Shown: piece by piece, positions 8,541 to 16,916 of the stretch | Position numbering within the stretch: the stretch's first letter is position 1 | Layout: each line of letters begins with the position of its first letter | Assembly (NCBI GenBank): GCA_900320465.1 | Contig: ONSQ01000003.1 | Span: 1 to 63,665 of the forward strand | Source: an uncultured Eubacteriales bacterium | Lineage (GTDB): Bacteria > Bacillota > Clostridia > Oscillospirales > Oscillospiraceae | Length of the DNA stretch: 63,665 nucleotides | Direction of reading: 5' to 3' | Made by a program: the position numbers and the translations under genes | Notes under the pieces: model-generated | Told to the model about the DNA's origin: nothing | The model's input: only the letters and a program-made list of their open reading frames with translations | Databases searched by the model: none

Positions 8541-8584
8541 GCAAAAACCCCCTTTTCGGTAGGATTATAGTATAAAGCAAAGCC

Positions 8585-8768
8585 GGATAAAAAGCAAGTG
8601 CGCCGCCATGCGGCGCACTGTCCGGACAGAATAGTGCTCCCCGGTCTGCAAGCGGCGGGAGAGAGATCGCCGATTGCCGAACGGGGAGCGGTTCAAAAAA
8701 AGAGGGGTCTGGGAGGAGTGGTGAAAGTGATGCAAGATCCATTTCGGAGGAGTTAGTTTCCTCTAACT
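8585..8768 (-). ncRNA. Candidate structured leader or small RNA upstream of the Rrf2 gene
   Basis: About 180 nt lie between a consensus promoter and an intrinsic terminator, with no convincing ORF. Reading the minus strand there is a hairpin AGTTAG-N6-CTAACT at the 5' end (8751-8768), a long stem GCTCCCCG / CGGGGAGC (8636-8643 with 8682-8689) enclosing GGCG/CGCC and GCAA/TTGC pairs, a 12-bp palindrome CTGTCCGGACAG (8618-8629), then a terminator hairpin AGTGCGCCGC-CAT-GCGGCGCACT (8597-8619) followed by TGCTTTTTATC. It could be an independent small RNA or an attenuator for the regulator. I could not match it to a known riboswitch, T-box, 6S or SRP RNA. Confidence 0.4.
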
Positions 8769-8774
8769 GATTGG

Positions 8775-8803
8775 AGTATAGCATAGTTATTTCCTATTGT
8801 CAA
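8775..8803 (-). promoter_or_regulatory. Consensus promoter upstream of the Rrf2 leader
   Basis: On the minus strand TTGACA (8798-8803) and TATACT (8775-8780) are exactly 17 bp apart; the palindrome AGTTAG-N6-CTAACT begins at the expected +1. Confidence 0.75.
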
Positions 8804-8812
8804 GCAGGGAAT

Positions 8813-8856
8813 TAAAAAAGAAATAAAAAAGTGTGGGCGCTTTGTGAAGCGCCCAC
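8813..8856 (-). terminator. Terminator of the mnmG-mnmA-thioredoxin-fold operon
   Basis: On the minus strand a perfect 10-bp stem GTGGGCGCTT-CACA-AAGCGCCCAC is followed by ACTTTTTTATTTC, 5 bp past the stop codon. Confidence 0.9.
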
Positions 8857-8861
8857 CGTCT

Positions 8862-9140
8862 TCAGCTCTCCAGTACGCCGTCGAGCATCTCGGCGAGCCT
8901 GCGCTTGACCTCGCCGCGGCTCCACCGGGGATCGGCCTCATAGAGCTTCTCCGTGCCCTTGAAAAAGCTGGGCACCCGGTAATAGTCATACCGGTCGGCC
9001 AGCGCGGGGTTCTCGCTCTCGTCGATGATCTCCAGCTCGATCGCGCCGTAGGCTTCCTTCTCCCGCCGCAGCTCGTCGAGGACTTCTCCGGCCTGTCTGC
9101 AATAGGGGCAGCCGGAGAGCACAAATTCCGTCAGCTTCAT
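8862..9140 (-). CDS. Glutaredoxin/thioredoxin-fold protein with CPYC active site
   Basis: Small redox protein of 92 residues beginning MKLTEFVLSGCPYC, with the dithiol active site CPYC at about 11-14 and the cis-proline in RVPSFF. CPYC is the glutaredoxin motif; the protein may reduce disulfides or handle persulfides. The frame is open for ten more codons upstream, but GAGGAG sits 8 nt before the ATG at 9140, so that start is preferred. It is the last gene of the mnmG-mnmA operon, 36 bp behind mnmA copy 2, with a strong terminator behind it. The context suggests keeping MnmA cysteines or the sulfur relay reduced; that is inference. Confidence 0.8.
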   Translation of the reverse strand: MKLTEFVLSGCPYCRQAGEVLDELRREKEAYGAIELEIIDESENPALADRYDYYRVPSFFKGTEKLYEADPRWSRGEVKRRLAEMLDGVLES

Positions 9141-9176
9141 GGCGATTCTCCTCTCTTTCTGTTTCTTCATGGCTTT

Positions 9177-10169
9177 TCAGCAAATAAAACCGCCGCCCAG
9201 GACGCGCTCGCCGTCATAGAGCACGGCGGACTGCCCCGCGGCCGGGGCGCGGACCGGCTCGTCGCAGACGATGCGCACCGTATCGCCCTCCACCGCGGCG
9301 GTGCAGAGCGGATTTTCCCACTTGGTGTGGCGCACCCGGACGCTGGCGCGTACCGGCCCGGTCGGCGCCTCACACAGCCAGTTGAAGCAGCGCGCTCTCA
9401 CCTCGGTCTTGAACAGCTCCTCCCACAGCGCCAGCTCGATGGTATTATGCTGTGCGTCGATGCGGGAAATATACAGCTTGCGTCCCTCGTACAGGCCGCT
9501 TCTGCGCTGCCCCACGGTGTAGCGCACGATGCCCTCGTGGCGGCCGATGACGCGGCCGTGGAACACAAAGTCGCCCGGCTCGGGCAGAGCGCGGCGCGCG
9601 CTGACAAAGCCCACGTAATCCTTGTCGGGGATGAAGCAGATCTCCATGCTGTCCGGCTTGTGGGCCACGGGTAGCTTCAGCTCCGCGGCCATGGCGCGCA
9701 CCTGGGTCTTTTCAAAGGACCCCAGCGGCAGCGTCAGCCGCTGCAGCTGTTCGCGCCGCAGACGGCAGAGCATATAGCTCTGGTCGTTGGCGCTCCGCCC
9801 CTTGTACAGCACGCCGTCCTCGGCGCGGGCGTAGTGGCCCGTGGCGATCTTCTCCGCGCCGATCCGGTCGGCCTCCTCCAGAAGATGGGCGAACTTCAGC
9901 GTGGGATTGCACAGAATGCAGGGATTGGGCGTCTCGCCCCGCAGATAGCTCTCACAGAAGGGGAGGGACACCTTTTCCTCCAGCTCGTCGTGTACGTCGC
10001 GGATGGAAAGGGGGATATCCAGAAAGGCGGCGGTGTCGATGGCGTCCTGCCGGGCATGCGCGTCGGTGTTGTCCAGATACAGGGCGTGCACCTCATAGCC
10101 CGCGCGCTGCAGCAGCGAGGCGGACACGGCACTGTCCACGCCGCCGGAAAAACCAAGTACGACCTTCAT
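9177..10169 (-). CDS. mnmA: tRNA-specific 2-thiouridylase MnmA-like protein, copy 2
   Basis: Second MnmA-family U34 thiolase, 330 residues and so about 28 shorter than copy 1. PP-loop SGGVDS at 8-13; catalytic cysteines C84 (TPNPCILC) and C178 ([12 protein letters not shown]); ATGHYAR conserved. It lacks the CCSSEDALDAADVC insert of copy 1 and has a shortened region after the PP-loop ([17 protein letters not shown]). The start overlaps the mnmG stop as ATGA, so it is made with MnmG, which modifies C5 of the same base. That pairing suggests this is the canonical U34 enzyme and copy 1 a sulfur-regulated or specialised one, but the reverse cannot be excluded. Confidence 0.88.
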   Translation of the reverse strand: MKVVLGFSGGVDSAVSASLLQRAGYEVHALYLDNTDAHARQDAIDTAAFLDIPLSIRDVHDELEEKVSLPFCESYLRGETPNPCILCNPTLKFAHLLEEADRIGAEKIATGHYARAEDGVLYKGRSANDQSYMLCRLRREQLQRLTLPLGSFEKTQVRAMAAELKLPVAHKPDSMEICFIPDKDYVGFVSARRALPEPGDFVFHGRVIGRHEGIVRYTVGQRRSGLYEGRKLYISRIDAQHNTIELALWEELFKTEVRARCFNWLCEAPTGPVRASVRVRHTKWENPLCTAAVEGDTVRIVCDEPVRAPAAGQSAVLYDGERVLGGGFIC

Positions 10170-12034
10170 CCGTTCTTCTCCATTGCGATCATCAGCACGG
10201 CCAGATCCGCCGGCGACACGCCGGAGATCCGACTGGCCTGGCCGAAGTTTTCCGGCCGGATCTGCTTGAGCTTCTCCCGCGCCTCCAGCCGCAGCCCCAC
10301 GATGCTGTCATAGTCCAGCTCCCGGGGCAGCGTGCGGCTCTCCATGCGCGTGAATTCCTCCACCTGCCTGAGCTGGCGGCGGATATAGCCCTCGTATTTC
10401 AAATTGATCTCCACGGCCTGCACGATGGCCCGGTTCAGCGTCGGCCTGCCGGCGTCGAAGGCGGAGAGGTCTGCGTAGCTCAGCTGGGGCCGCCTTATCA
10501 GATCGGCCAGCGACACGCCCGAGGCGACCGGCGCCGTGCCCTTTGCCGAAAGAAGCGCGTTGAGCGCCTCGCCGGGGGCAAGGTGCGTGTTCTCCAGCCG
10601 CGCGATCTCAGCCCTGACCGCGGCGTACTTTTCCTGCACGGCCTCGTAGCGCTCCCGGCTCACCAGGCCGATCCGCCGCCCGATAGCGCACAGCCGCTCG
10701 TCGGCGTTGTCCTGGCGCAGGATCAGACGGTACTCGCTGCGGGAGGTCATCATGCGGTAGGGTTCGTTGGTGCCCTTGGTCACCAGATCGTCGATCAGCG
10801 CGCCGATATAGGCCTCGCTGCGCCGCAGCACCAGCGGCTCTTCGCCCCTGAGCTTCAGCGCCGCGTTCACCCCGGCCACAAAGCCCTGTACCGCGGCCTC
10901 CTCATAGCCGGACGAGCCGTTGAACTGCCCGGCGCCGTAAAGCCCTTCGATCTTCTTGGATTCCAGCGTGGGGTACAGCTCCGTGGGGTCCACGCAGTCG
11001 TACTCGATGGCGTAGGCGCAGCGGGTCATCTCCGCCTGCTCCAGTCCGGGGATCGTGTGCAGCATTTCCACCTGCACCTCCTCCGGCAGCGAGGAGGAGA
11101 AGCCCTGGATGTAAAGCTCCTCGGTCTCCAGCCCCATGGGCTCGATAAACAGCTGATGGCGCGGCTTGTCCGGGAAGGTCATGATCTTGGTTTCGATGCT
11201 GGGGCAGTAGCGGGGCCCCACGCCCTCGATCACGCCGGAGTAGATGGGGCTCCTGTCCAGATTGGCGCGGATGATGGCGTGCGTGCGCTCGTTGGTGTAG
11301 GTCAGATAACACACCGCCCGGTTCTGCGGCGGCGTGAGGGTGGTAAAGGAAAAGGGCTCGGGCTGCTCGTCGCCCTCCTGGATCTCCATTTTGGAAAAGT
11401 CCACGCTGCGGCGGTTGACGCGGGGCGGGGTGCCGGTCTTGAAGCGGCGCATCCGCAGCCCCAGCGCGCGCAGGTTTTCCGCCAGGGCAGCCGCGGCGGC
11501 CAGCCCGTCGGGCCCCGAGGAGCGCAGCACCTCGCCCACGATGGTCCGCCCGTCCAGATAGGTGCCCGAGGCGATCACGACCGCCCTGCAGCGGTACACC
11601 GCCCCCGTGTGGGTGGTGACGGAGACCACATGGCCGTCCTCCACGCCGATCTGTACAACCTCGGCCTGCTTGAGATGCAGATGCTCCTGGCACTCCAGCG
11701 TGTGCTTCATGACCTCCTGATAGCGACGGCGGTCGGCCTGGGCGCGCAGCGAGTGTACCGCGCTGCCCTTGCCCAGGTTCAGCATCCGATACTGGATGCA
11801 GGCCCTGTCCGCCGCCTTGGCCATCTCGCCGCCCAGAGCGTCCAGCTCCCGCACCAGGTGCCCCTTGCCCGTGCCGCCGATGGCCGGGTTGCAGGGCATG
11901 TTGCCCACGCTGTCCAGATTCACCGTGAAGCACACCGTCTCCAGCCCCAGCCGCGCGCTCGCCAGGGCGGCCTCAATGCCGGCGTGTCCGGCGCCGATCA
12001 CCGCAATGTCAAATTGTCCCGCTTCGTAGTTCAT
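10166..12034 (-). CDS. mnmG: tRNA uridine 5-carboxymethylaminomethyl modification enzyme
   Basis: FAD protein (GidA) that with MnmE adds the carboxymethylaminomethyl group to C5 of wobble U34; 622 residues, normal length. The FAD dinucleotide site [11 protein letters not shown] is near residue 13, the family block [16 protein letters not shown] follows at about 45-60, and the GidA signatures [14 protein letters not shown] and [16 protein letters not shown] are present. The frame extends 23 codons upstream, but the ATG at 12034 has CGGAG upstream and begins the conserved domain. First gene of an operon with mnmA copy 2 and the CPYC protein. The partner MnmE is not in the window. Confidence 0.95.
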   Translation of the reverse strand: MNYEAGQFDIAVIGAGHAGIEAALASARLGLETVCFTVNLDSVGNMPCNPAIGGTGKGHLVRELDALGGEMAKAADRACIQYRMLNLGKGSAVHSLRAQADRRRYQEVMKHTLECQEHLHLKQAEVVQIGVEDGHVVSVTTHTGAVYRCRAVVIASGTYLDGRTIVGEVLRSSGPDGLAAAAALAENLRALGLRMRRFKTGTPPRVNRRSVDFSKMEIQEGDEQPEPFSFTTLTPPQNRAVCYLTYTNERTHAIIRANLDRSPIYSGVIEGVGPRYCPSIETKIMTFPDKPRHQLFIEPMGLETEELYIQGFSSSLPEEVQVEMLHTIPGLEQAEMTRCAYAIEYDCVDPTELYPTLESKKIEGLYGAGQFNGSSGYEEAAVQGFVAGVNAALKLRGEEPLVLRRSEAYIGALIDDLVTKGTNEPYRMMTSRSEYRLILRQDNADERLCAIGRRIGLVSRERYEAVQEKYAAVRAEIARLENTHLAPGEALNALLSAKGTAPVASGVSLADLIRRPQLSYADLSAFDAGRPTLNRAIVQAVEINLKYEGYIRRQLRQVEEFTRMESRTLPRELDYDSIVGLRLEAREKLKQIRPENFGQASRISGVSPADLAVLMIAMEKNG

Positions 12035-12061
12035 GTTTCGCTCCGAGTCTGTTTTTTTCAA

Positions 12062-12089
12062 ATTATAGCAGATCGCGTCCAAATTACAA
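12062..12089 (-). promoter_or_regulatory. Likely promoter of the mnmG operon
   Basis: On the minus strand TTGTAA (12084-12089) and TATAAT (12062-12067) are 16 bp apart, 28 bp before the start codon. Confidence 0.55.
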
Positions 12090-12155
12090 TAGAAAGCTCG
12101 CATTGCCGTCCCGCAGGAAATTGCCGGAAAAAGTCCGACGCGCTCGAAAAAAGCA

Positions 12156-12184
12156 TTGACCGGGGAAACTATCGGTTGTATAAT
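12156..12184 (+). promoter_or_regulatory. Promoter of the surface protein gene
   Basis: TTGACC (12156-12161) and TATAAT (12179-12184) are 17 bp apart, about 60 bp before the ATG. Confidence 0.75.
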
Positions 12185-12245
12185 TCATATAATCGAAGAA
12201 CTATATCCGGTGTTTTGCCGGAGAAATAAAAGGTAGGTGCCCAAC

Positions 12246-13421
12246 ATGCGTCGCAAATCAATAAAGCTTCTGGCGCTTGTACTCGTGCTCGGCGCGCTCT
12301 TCTCTCTGATGGGCGTGTGCGCGTTTGCCGAGGATTCCATCATCGAAAAGGTCTATGCCACGTCGGACAAGTCCGCTGTCGTCATGTCCACGCCCGGTGC
12401 GATCCCGTTTTCCACCAGCACCGCCGGGGCCACGGTCACCAGCGTCACCTGGACCGACAGCTCCGGCAACGCCCTTGCTGCCACCGACACCTTCCGTCAG
12501 GATACCTATACCCTCGTCGTGACGCTCACCGCGCGGGACGGCTACGTCTTCTCCCAGACCGCCCGCGGCTACCTCTACGGCAAGAGCGTTGACATCGCCG
12601 TGTCCGCCGACGGCAAGACCGTCTCCCTGCGCCAGTCGGTCCAGGCGGTGATCTGGTCGCCTGTCATTGTCAAGAGTCCCACGGCCGATCCCCCGGTGAA
12701 TCCCGGCGGACGCGTGTCCTACGTCTCCACGGCCAATTATTCCGACAGCTACACCTGGTACTTCGTCAGCCCCGACGGGAGCGAGACCCTGGACATGGGC
12801 CAGGCGAAGGACCGCTTCAAGGGCGTCGTGTTCACCGACACGGGCGTCAGCCTCATCATCGACAACGTCACGGCGGAGATGAACAACTGGAAGGTCTTCT
12901 GCCGCTTCTATGAGAGCACCCACACCTATTTCACCGACTCGGAAAAGGCCACCATCGCCGTGAACGTGCCGGAGACCACCCCCGCGCCCACGCCGGAACC
13001 CACGCCGGAACCCACGCCGGAGCCCACAGCCGAGCCCGTGCCGGAAGAGACTGCCGCCCCCGAGACGCCGGAGGAATCCGCCGAGCCTGCAGCCGCGCCG
13101 GAGGAGTCCGCCGCGCCCGAGACGCCGGATGCCACTCCCGCCCCCGTCCCCGCGGTCTGGAAGCATAACGAGTCCGGCCACTGGCATGACGACGGCAACG
13201 GCGGCGTGACCGACTCCGGTGAGCACAGCTTTGCCTGGACGAGCCTGGGCGGCGGACAGGAGCAGGGCGTCTGCTCCGTCTGCGGCTACACCGCCACCCG
13301 CACGGTCCAGACCGACGCCAAGCAGGACGTGAAGGGCAAGATCCTCATCGGTCTGGGCGTTGCGACGGCCGTGCTGATGATGCTCTCGCTGGCCACGCCC
13401 AAGAAGAAAAAGAGAAGATAA
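12246..13421 (+). CDS. Secreted, membrane-anchored surface protein with Pro/Glu-rich spacer
   Basis: Hypothetical cell-surface protein of 391 residues. A signal peptide (basic MRRKS, then a hydrophobic stretch ending CAFA) is followed by beta-rich, Ig-like sequence to about residue 235, a Pro/Glu/Ala-rich spacer with PTPEPTPEPTPEP-type repeats (about 240-300), a small domain with WKHNESGHWHDDG and the CxxC of CSVCGYTATRTV (about 305-360), one C-terminal membrane helix and a basic tail KKKKRR. No LPXTG motif is visible, so the helix rather than sortase should anchor it. The ATG at 12246 has AGGTAGG 8 nt upstream; the GTG three codons earlier overlaps that site. Function unknown; the spacer suggests projecting a domain through the cell wall. 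Confidence 0.75.
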   Translation: MRRKSIKLLALVLVLGALFSLMGVCAFAEDSIIEKVYATSDKSAVVMSTPGAIPFSTSTAGATVTSVTWTDSSGNALAATDTFRQDTYTLVVTLTARDGYVFSQTARGYLYGKSVDIAVSADGKTVSLRQSVQAVIWSPVIVKSPTADPPVNPGGRVSYVSTANYSDSYTWYFVSPDGSETLDMGQAKDRFKGVVFTDTGVSLIIDNVTAEMNNWKVFCRFYESTHTYFTDSEKATIAVNVPETTPAPTPEPTPEPTPEPTAEPVPEETAAPETPEESAEPAAAPEESAAPETPDATPAPVPAVWKHNESGHWHDDGNGGVTDSGEHSFAWTSLGGGQEQGVCSVCGYTATRTVQTDAKQDVKGKILIGLGVATAVLMMLSLATPKKKKRR

Positions 13422-13427
13422 GCGATG

Positions 13428-13720
13428 AAAAAGGGCTGCCGCGGTTAGGGCGCGCGGAATAGGGATACGGCAGCGCAAAAAGGATATTTTCGCGCCGTAC
13501 TTCGTTGAAAATGCTCGGAATACATATCCAGTATTCCTGTGCTTTTCGCCTCGTCCGCCACAAAAATCTCAATTTTTGCGTGCAAAGCAGTTTTGAGCGA
13601 GAGATTTTTCGTCCAGACAATATAGAAAAATCCGGGAATACTTGACGTATTTCCGGATTTTTCTGTGCAGCCTGTCGTCTCCCTAATCTGCGCGCCCTTT
13701 TTCGCGGCAGCCTTTTTTTT
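13428..13720. repeat. MITE-like noncoding element with long terminal inverted repeats and internal hairpins
   Basis: The 293 bp between the surface protein and iscU are bounded by inverted repeats: AAAAAGGGCTGCCGCG plus GGGCGCGC on the left (13428-13455) and GCGCGCCC plus CGCGGCAGCC with a T run on the right (13690-13720). Inside are a hairpin with arms GGAATAC / GTATTCC (about 13509-13547), a pairing AAAAATCTC / GAGATTTTT (about 13562-13609) and a near-perfect stem AAAAATCCGGGAATAC / GTATTTCCGGATTTTT (13626-13662), which can also terminate transcription from either side. It is more AT-rich than its surroundings and has no convincing ORF. No transposase or target duplication was identified; mobility is inferred. 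Confidence 0.5.
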
Positions 13721-14150
13721 ATTCGTGGCAGTGCTCGCAGTCCTCAAGGTTCTTGAACTGCTCCGGATCGTAGGCGATGCCGTTCTTGTCGTAGTAATCC
13801 TTGACCGCGGCCTTGACGGCCTCCTCGGCCAGCACCGAGCAGTGCAGCTTGTAGGCGGGCAGACCGTCCAGCGCCTCCACCACCGCCTTGTTGGACAGCT
13901 CCAGGGCCTCCTCGATGGGCTTGCCCTTGATGAGCTCGGTGGCCATCGAGCTGGTGGCGATGGCGCTGCCGCAGCCGAAGGTGTTGAACTTGCAGTCGGT
14001 GATGACGCCGTCGTCTACCTTAATATACATGCGCATGATATCGCCGCACTTGGCGTTGCCGACCTCACCGATGCCGTCGGCGTCCTCGATCTTGCCCACG
14101 TTGCGGGGATTCTGAAAATGGTCCATGACCTTATCGCTGTAAAGTGCCAT
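13719..14150 (-). CDS. iscU: Fe-S cluster assembly scaffold protein
   Basis: NifU/IscU-type scaffold of 143 residues on which IscS-derived sulfur and iron are built into clusters. The three ligand cysteines are present: C35 (NAKCGD, with D37), C60 (FGCGSA) and C104 (LHCSV). The C-terminus adds a short Cys/His tail EDCEHCHE that is not part of the minimal IscU fold. It lies 35 bp behind iscS in the iscR-iscS-iscU operon. Its TAA stop overlaps the right arm of the noncoding element, whose stem probably ends the transcript. Confidence 0.93.
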   Translation of the reverse strand: MALYSDKVMDHFQNPRNVGKIEDADGIGEVGNAKCGDIMRMYIKVDDGVITDCKFNTFGCGSAIATSSMATELIKGKPIEEALELSNKAVVEALDGLPAYKLHCSVLAEEAVKAAVKDYYDKNGIAYDPEQFKNLEDCEHCHE

Positions 14151-14185
14151 TGTGGTGTCCTCCTCTTATTTTGAATCGAATCGTG

Positions 14186-15373
14186 TCAGATCAGATGGGG
14201 CCTGGTGCCCTTTTCCAGCTCGTCCCACACCGGGGAGATGCTGCGCAGGTATTCGACCACCTTGGGGACGGTTGCGATGATGTGGTCGATCTGGTCCATC
14301 GAGTTATACTCGCCGATGGACAGACGCAGAGAGCCGTGAGCCACCTCGTGGGGCAGACCGATGGAGAGCAGCACGTGGCTGGGGTCCAGCGAGCCCGAGG
14401 TACAGGCGCTGCCGGAGGAGGCGCAGATGCCGTCCCGGTCCAGCAGAAGCAGCAGGCTCTCGCCCTCGATGCCCTCAAAGCACATGTTCACGGTGCCGGG
14501 CACATGGTGCTCCAGACTGCCGTTGATCTTGCTGTGGGGGATCTTGGACAGCTCGGCAAACAGCTTGTCGCGCATGGGGAGGATCTTGGCGGTGTTCTCC
14601 TCCATGTGCTCGCAGCTCTCCTTCAGCGCCGCGGCCAGCGCCACGATGCCCGCCACGTTCTCGGTGCCGGCGCGCTTGCCGCGCTCCTGGGCGCCGCCCT
14701 CGATGACGTTCACCAGCGGCATGTTCTTTTTGGCGTACAGCACGCCCACGCCCTTGGGCGCGTGGAACTTGTGGCCGGACATGGAGAGCATGTCGATGTT
14801 CATGGCCTCCACGTCGATGGGCATATGTCCCGCGGCCTGCACGGCGTCGGTGTGGAAGGGGATACCCTTCTCCCTGCACAGCGCGCCGATTTCGGCGATG
14901 GGCTGGATGGTGCCGATCTCGTTGTTGGCAAACATGACCGTCACCAGCGCGGTATCCTCCCGGATAGCGGCCTCTACGTCCTCCAGCCGGACGACGCCGT
15001 CCTCGTGCACGTCCAGCAGCGTGACCTCAAAGCCCTCTTTTTCCAGCTTTTTGAGGGTGTGCAGCACGGCGTGGTGCTCGAATTTGGTGGAGATCAGGTG
15101 CTTTTTGCCCCTGCGTGCGCCCAGACGGGCGGCGGAGATGATGGCCTGGTTGTCGGCCTCGCTGCCGCCGGAGGTGAAGTAGATTTCCCGCGGCAGAGCG
15201 TTGATGCATTTCGCCACGGTCTCGCGGGCATCCTGCAGCGCCTCCTGCGCCTTCTGCCCGAAGGCGTACAGGCTGGAGGGGTTGCCGTAGTCCTCCAGCA
15301 GGAAGGGCAGCATCGCGTCGACCGCGGCGCGGCTGACGCAGGTGGTGGCCGCGTTGTCAGCGTAAACAAACAT
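14186..15373 (-). CDS. iscS: Cysteine desulfurase
   Basis: PLP enzyme that turns cysteine into alanine and leaves a persulfide for IscU and for thiolases such as MnmA; 395 residues. PLP lysine K202 in [10 protein letters not shown]; catalytic cysteine C324 in [17 protein letters not shown], the group I (IscS/NifS) loop; substrate-binding [10 protein letters not shown] near 175-183. Between iscR and iscU in one operon, with short gaps on both sides (17 and 35 bp). With two MnmA genes in the same 10 kb, it is the obvious sulfur donor for tRNA thiolation as well as for clusters. NifS and IscS forms cannot be told apart with certainty by eye. Confidence 0.93.
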   Translation of the reverse strand: MFVYADNAATTCVSRAAVDAMLPFLLEDYGNPSSLYAFGQKAQEALQDARETVAKCINALPREIYFTSGGSEADNQAIISAARLGARRGKKHLISTKFEHHAVLHTLKKLEKEGFEVTLLDVHEDGVVRLEDVEAAIREDTALVTVMFANNEIGTIQPIAEIGALCREKGIPFHTDAVQAAGHMPIDVEAMNIDMLSMSGHKFHAPKGVGVLYAKKNMPLVNVIEGGAQERGKRAGTENVAGIVALAAALKESCEHMEENTAKILPMRDKLFAELSKIPHSKINGSLEHHVPGTVNMCFEGIEGESLLLLLDRDGICASSGSACTSGSLDPSHVLLSIGLPHEVAHGSLRLSIGEYNSMDQIDHIIATVPKVVEYLRSISPVWDELEKGTRPHLI

Positions 15374-15390
15374 GTGTGATTCCCTCTTTC

Positions 15391-15828
15391 TTACGTATTG
15401 TCAATTATCTTATCTTTCCATTTCGCACCCGTCAGCAGATCCCGCAGCGTGACGCCCCGCAGATACGCGGCGATGAGCCCGTCCAGCTCCTGCCACATGG
15501 GCAGCGTCAGACAGTGAGCTGCGTTGTCGCACTGCACGCTGCCGTCCCGGATGCAGGACACAGGCGCCAGATTGTCCTCCAGGCAGTGCAGGATCTCATA
15601 GACGTCATAGTCCTCCGCGGGCCGGTCCAGCCGATAGCCGCCCTCTTTACCGCGGCTGCTGTCCACAAGGCCGGCCTTTTTCAGACTGCCCACAATAGCC
15701 TCCAGATATTTCATGGAGATGCCCTGCCTCTCCGCAATGGACTTGAGCGAGATGAACTCGCCCTCCTCCTGTGCGGCCAGATCCAGCATGATGCGCAGGG
15801 CGTAGCGTCCCTTGGTGGTGATATTCAA
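15391..15828 (-). CDS. iscR: Rrf2-family Fe-S regulator, copy 2
   Basis: Winged-helix repressor/sensor of 145 residues at the head of the iscS-iscU operon, the position of IscR. The HTH is within residues 1-75 ([23 protein letters not shown]). Cysteines C92, C100 and C106 match copy 1 exactly in number and place and probably hold a 2Fe-2S cluster. The start is TTG: GGGAGG lies 8 nt upstream, and the only nearby ATG is in another frame and reads ATG-CGT-TGA, a two-codon ORF overlapping the initiation region. A 25-bp palindrome sits in the promoter, implying autoregulation by cluster status. Confidence 0.92.
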   Translation of the reverse strand: MNITTKGRYALRIMLDLAAQEEGEFISLKSIAERQGISMKYLEAIVGSLKKAGLVDSSRGKEGGYRLDRPAEDYDVYEILHCLEDNLAPVSCIRDGSVQCDNAAHCLTLPMWQELDGLIAAYLRGVTLRDLLTGAKWKDKIIDNT

Positions 15829-15856
15829 CGCATGAGCCTCCCAACCAAAAGATGTA

Positions 15857-15888
15857 AATTCCTACTCGATTAGTATGGATTTAATATA
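15857..15888 (-). promoter_or_regulatory. IscR-type operator and weak promoter of the isc operon
   Basis: A 25-bp imperfect palindrome at 15857-15881 contains the core TACT-CGATT-AGTA (15863-15875), matching the ACT-N5-AGT spacing known for IscR type 1 sites. On the minus strand a TATATT -10 box (15883-15888) lies just upstream of it, so a bound protein would cover the transcription start. The -35 region is poor. Confidence 0.65.
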
Positions 15889-15938
15889 CCACAGCTTTTC
15901 CGGAAAGGAAAGGGGGACGCCGCCGCCCGCGGGGAAAC

Positions 15939-16006
15939 GCTTGTGCGTTTTTTGCACAAGCAATGACGAAAGAAACACTTGCTTTATCAAACTAATGTGT
16001 TATCAT
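15939..16006 (+). promoter_or_regulatory. Promoter region of the amino-acid ABC transporter operon
   Basis: TTGCTT (15979-15984) and TATCAT (16001-16006) are 16 bp apart. Upstream lies a perfect inverted repeat GCTTGTGC-N7-GCACAAGC (15939-15961), a possible regulator site. Confidence 0.55.
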
Positions 16007-16068
16007 GCTAATGTAACAAAGAAAAACACAAACGGCCCCACGGCCACGATCCCGGGAGGATGAGAGAA

Positions 16069-16875
16069 ATGAAAAAGATGAGAAAACTGTTTTGCCTGCT
16101 GCTGGCTCTGTGCATGGTATTCGCCCTCTGCGCCTGCGGCAGGAGCACCGCCGGCGAGAAGAAGACCTTCATCATGGGCATCGACCCGGAGTATCCGCCC
16201 TTCAGCTATCTGGGCGACGACGGCAGCTACACCGGCTTTGACGTGGAGGTCTGCCGGGCCGTCTGCGATTCTCTGGGCTGGGAGCTGCAGATCTTCCCCG
16301 TGAACTGGGAGGAAAAGCTGATCCAGCTGGACGCCAACGAGTGTGACTGCGTATGGTCCGGCATGACGATCCTGGACACGATGAAGGATGCCGGCTATGT
16401 GATCAGCGCTCCCTACTACGACAACTCCCAGGTGCTGGTGGTCAAGGCCGACAGCGGTCTGGACAGCTCTTCCGATCTGGCGGGCAAGATCGTGGCGGTG
16501 CAGCTGGGTACCTCCGGCGAGGCGCTTTTGAACGACGACCTGGCGGACCTGGCCTCCACCTTCGGCAGCATCCTGACCTGCGACAGCTTCCTCAAGTGCT
16601 TCACCGAGCTGGAGGGCGGCGCCGTTGACGCGGTGTTTGTGGACCTGCCTGTGGCGGCCAGCTATGTCTCCGGCAAGGACAGCCTGAAGATCATCAACGA
16701 GAGTCTGGGTGCCGAGCAGTACGGCATTGCCTTCCGCTCCTCCGACGCCGAGCTGTGCGCCCAGGTGGAGGCGGCGGTGGCCAAGCTGGTCGCCGACGGC
16801 ACCTACGCGAAGATCGCCTCCAAGAGCGAGTATGCCGAGATCGTCAACAATCTGCTCTTCCTGAACAACGGCTGA
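16069..16875 (+). CDS. Polar amino-acid ABC transporter, substrate-binding lipoprotein
   Basis: Extracellular solute-binding lipoprotein of family 3 (268 residues) that captures a polar amino acid and delivers it to the permease. The signal peptide ends in the lipobox LCAC, with C23 to be lipidated. The family-3 pattern follows: GIDPEYPPFSYLGDDGSYTGFDVEVCRAV near the start and WSGMTILDTMKDAGYVISAPYYDNSQVLVV in the middle. An ATG nine bases earlier is unlikely because GGGAGG touches it directly; the one at 16069 has 9-nt spacing. First gene of a four-gene operon with permease, ATPase and a racemase. The ligand cannot be read from sequence. Confidence 0.9.
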   Translation: MKKMRKLFCLLLALCMVFALCACGRSTAGEKKTFIMGIDPEYPPFSYLGDDGSYTGFDVEVCRAVCDSLGWELQIFPVNWEEKLIQLDANECDCVWSGMTILDTMKDAGYVISAPYYDNSQVLVVKADSGLDSSSDLAGKIVAVQLGTSGEALLNDDLADLASTFGSILTCDSFLKCFTELEGGAVDAVFVDLPVAASYVSGKDSLKIINESLGAEQYGIAFRSSDAELCAQVEAAVAKLVADGTYAKIASKSEYAEIVNNLLFLNNG

Positions 16876-16916
16876 TCACCCCACCTGAACACCATCGAGA
16901 TCCCCTCCATACCCCT

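Noticed and set aside
8585..8768. 6S RNA, SRP RNA, T-box or S-box assignment for the leader RNA
   Set aside because: The ends do not pair as in 6S, there is no GGAA SRP loop context, no TGGNACCGCG T-box sequence and no S-box motif. Left unclassified.
8452..8784. A 110-codon minus-strand frame through the Rrf2 leader
   Set aside because: It runs through a terminator hairpin and into the regulator gene in another frame; composition is not protein-like.
15939..15961. Terminator for the isc region
   Set aside because: The stem GCTTGTGC/GCACAAGC lies upstream of two divergent promoters and lacks a T run on either side; a regulator site is more likely.
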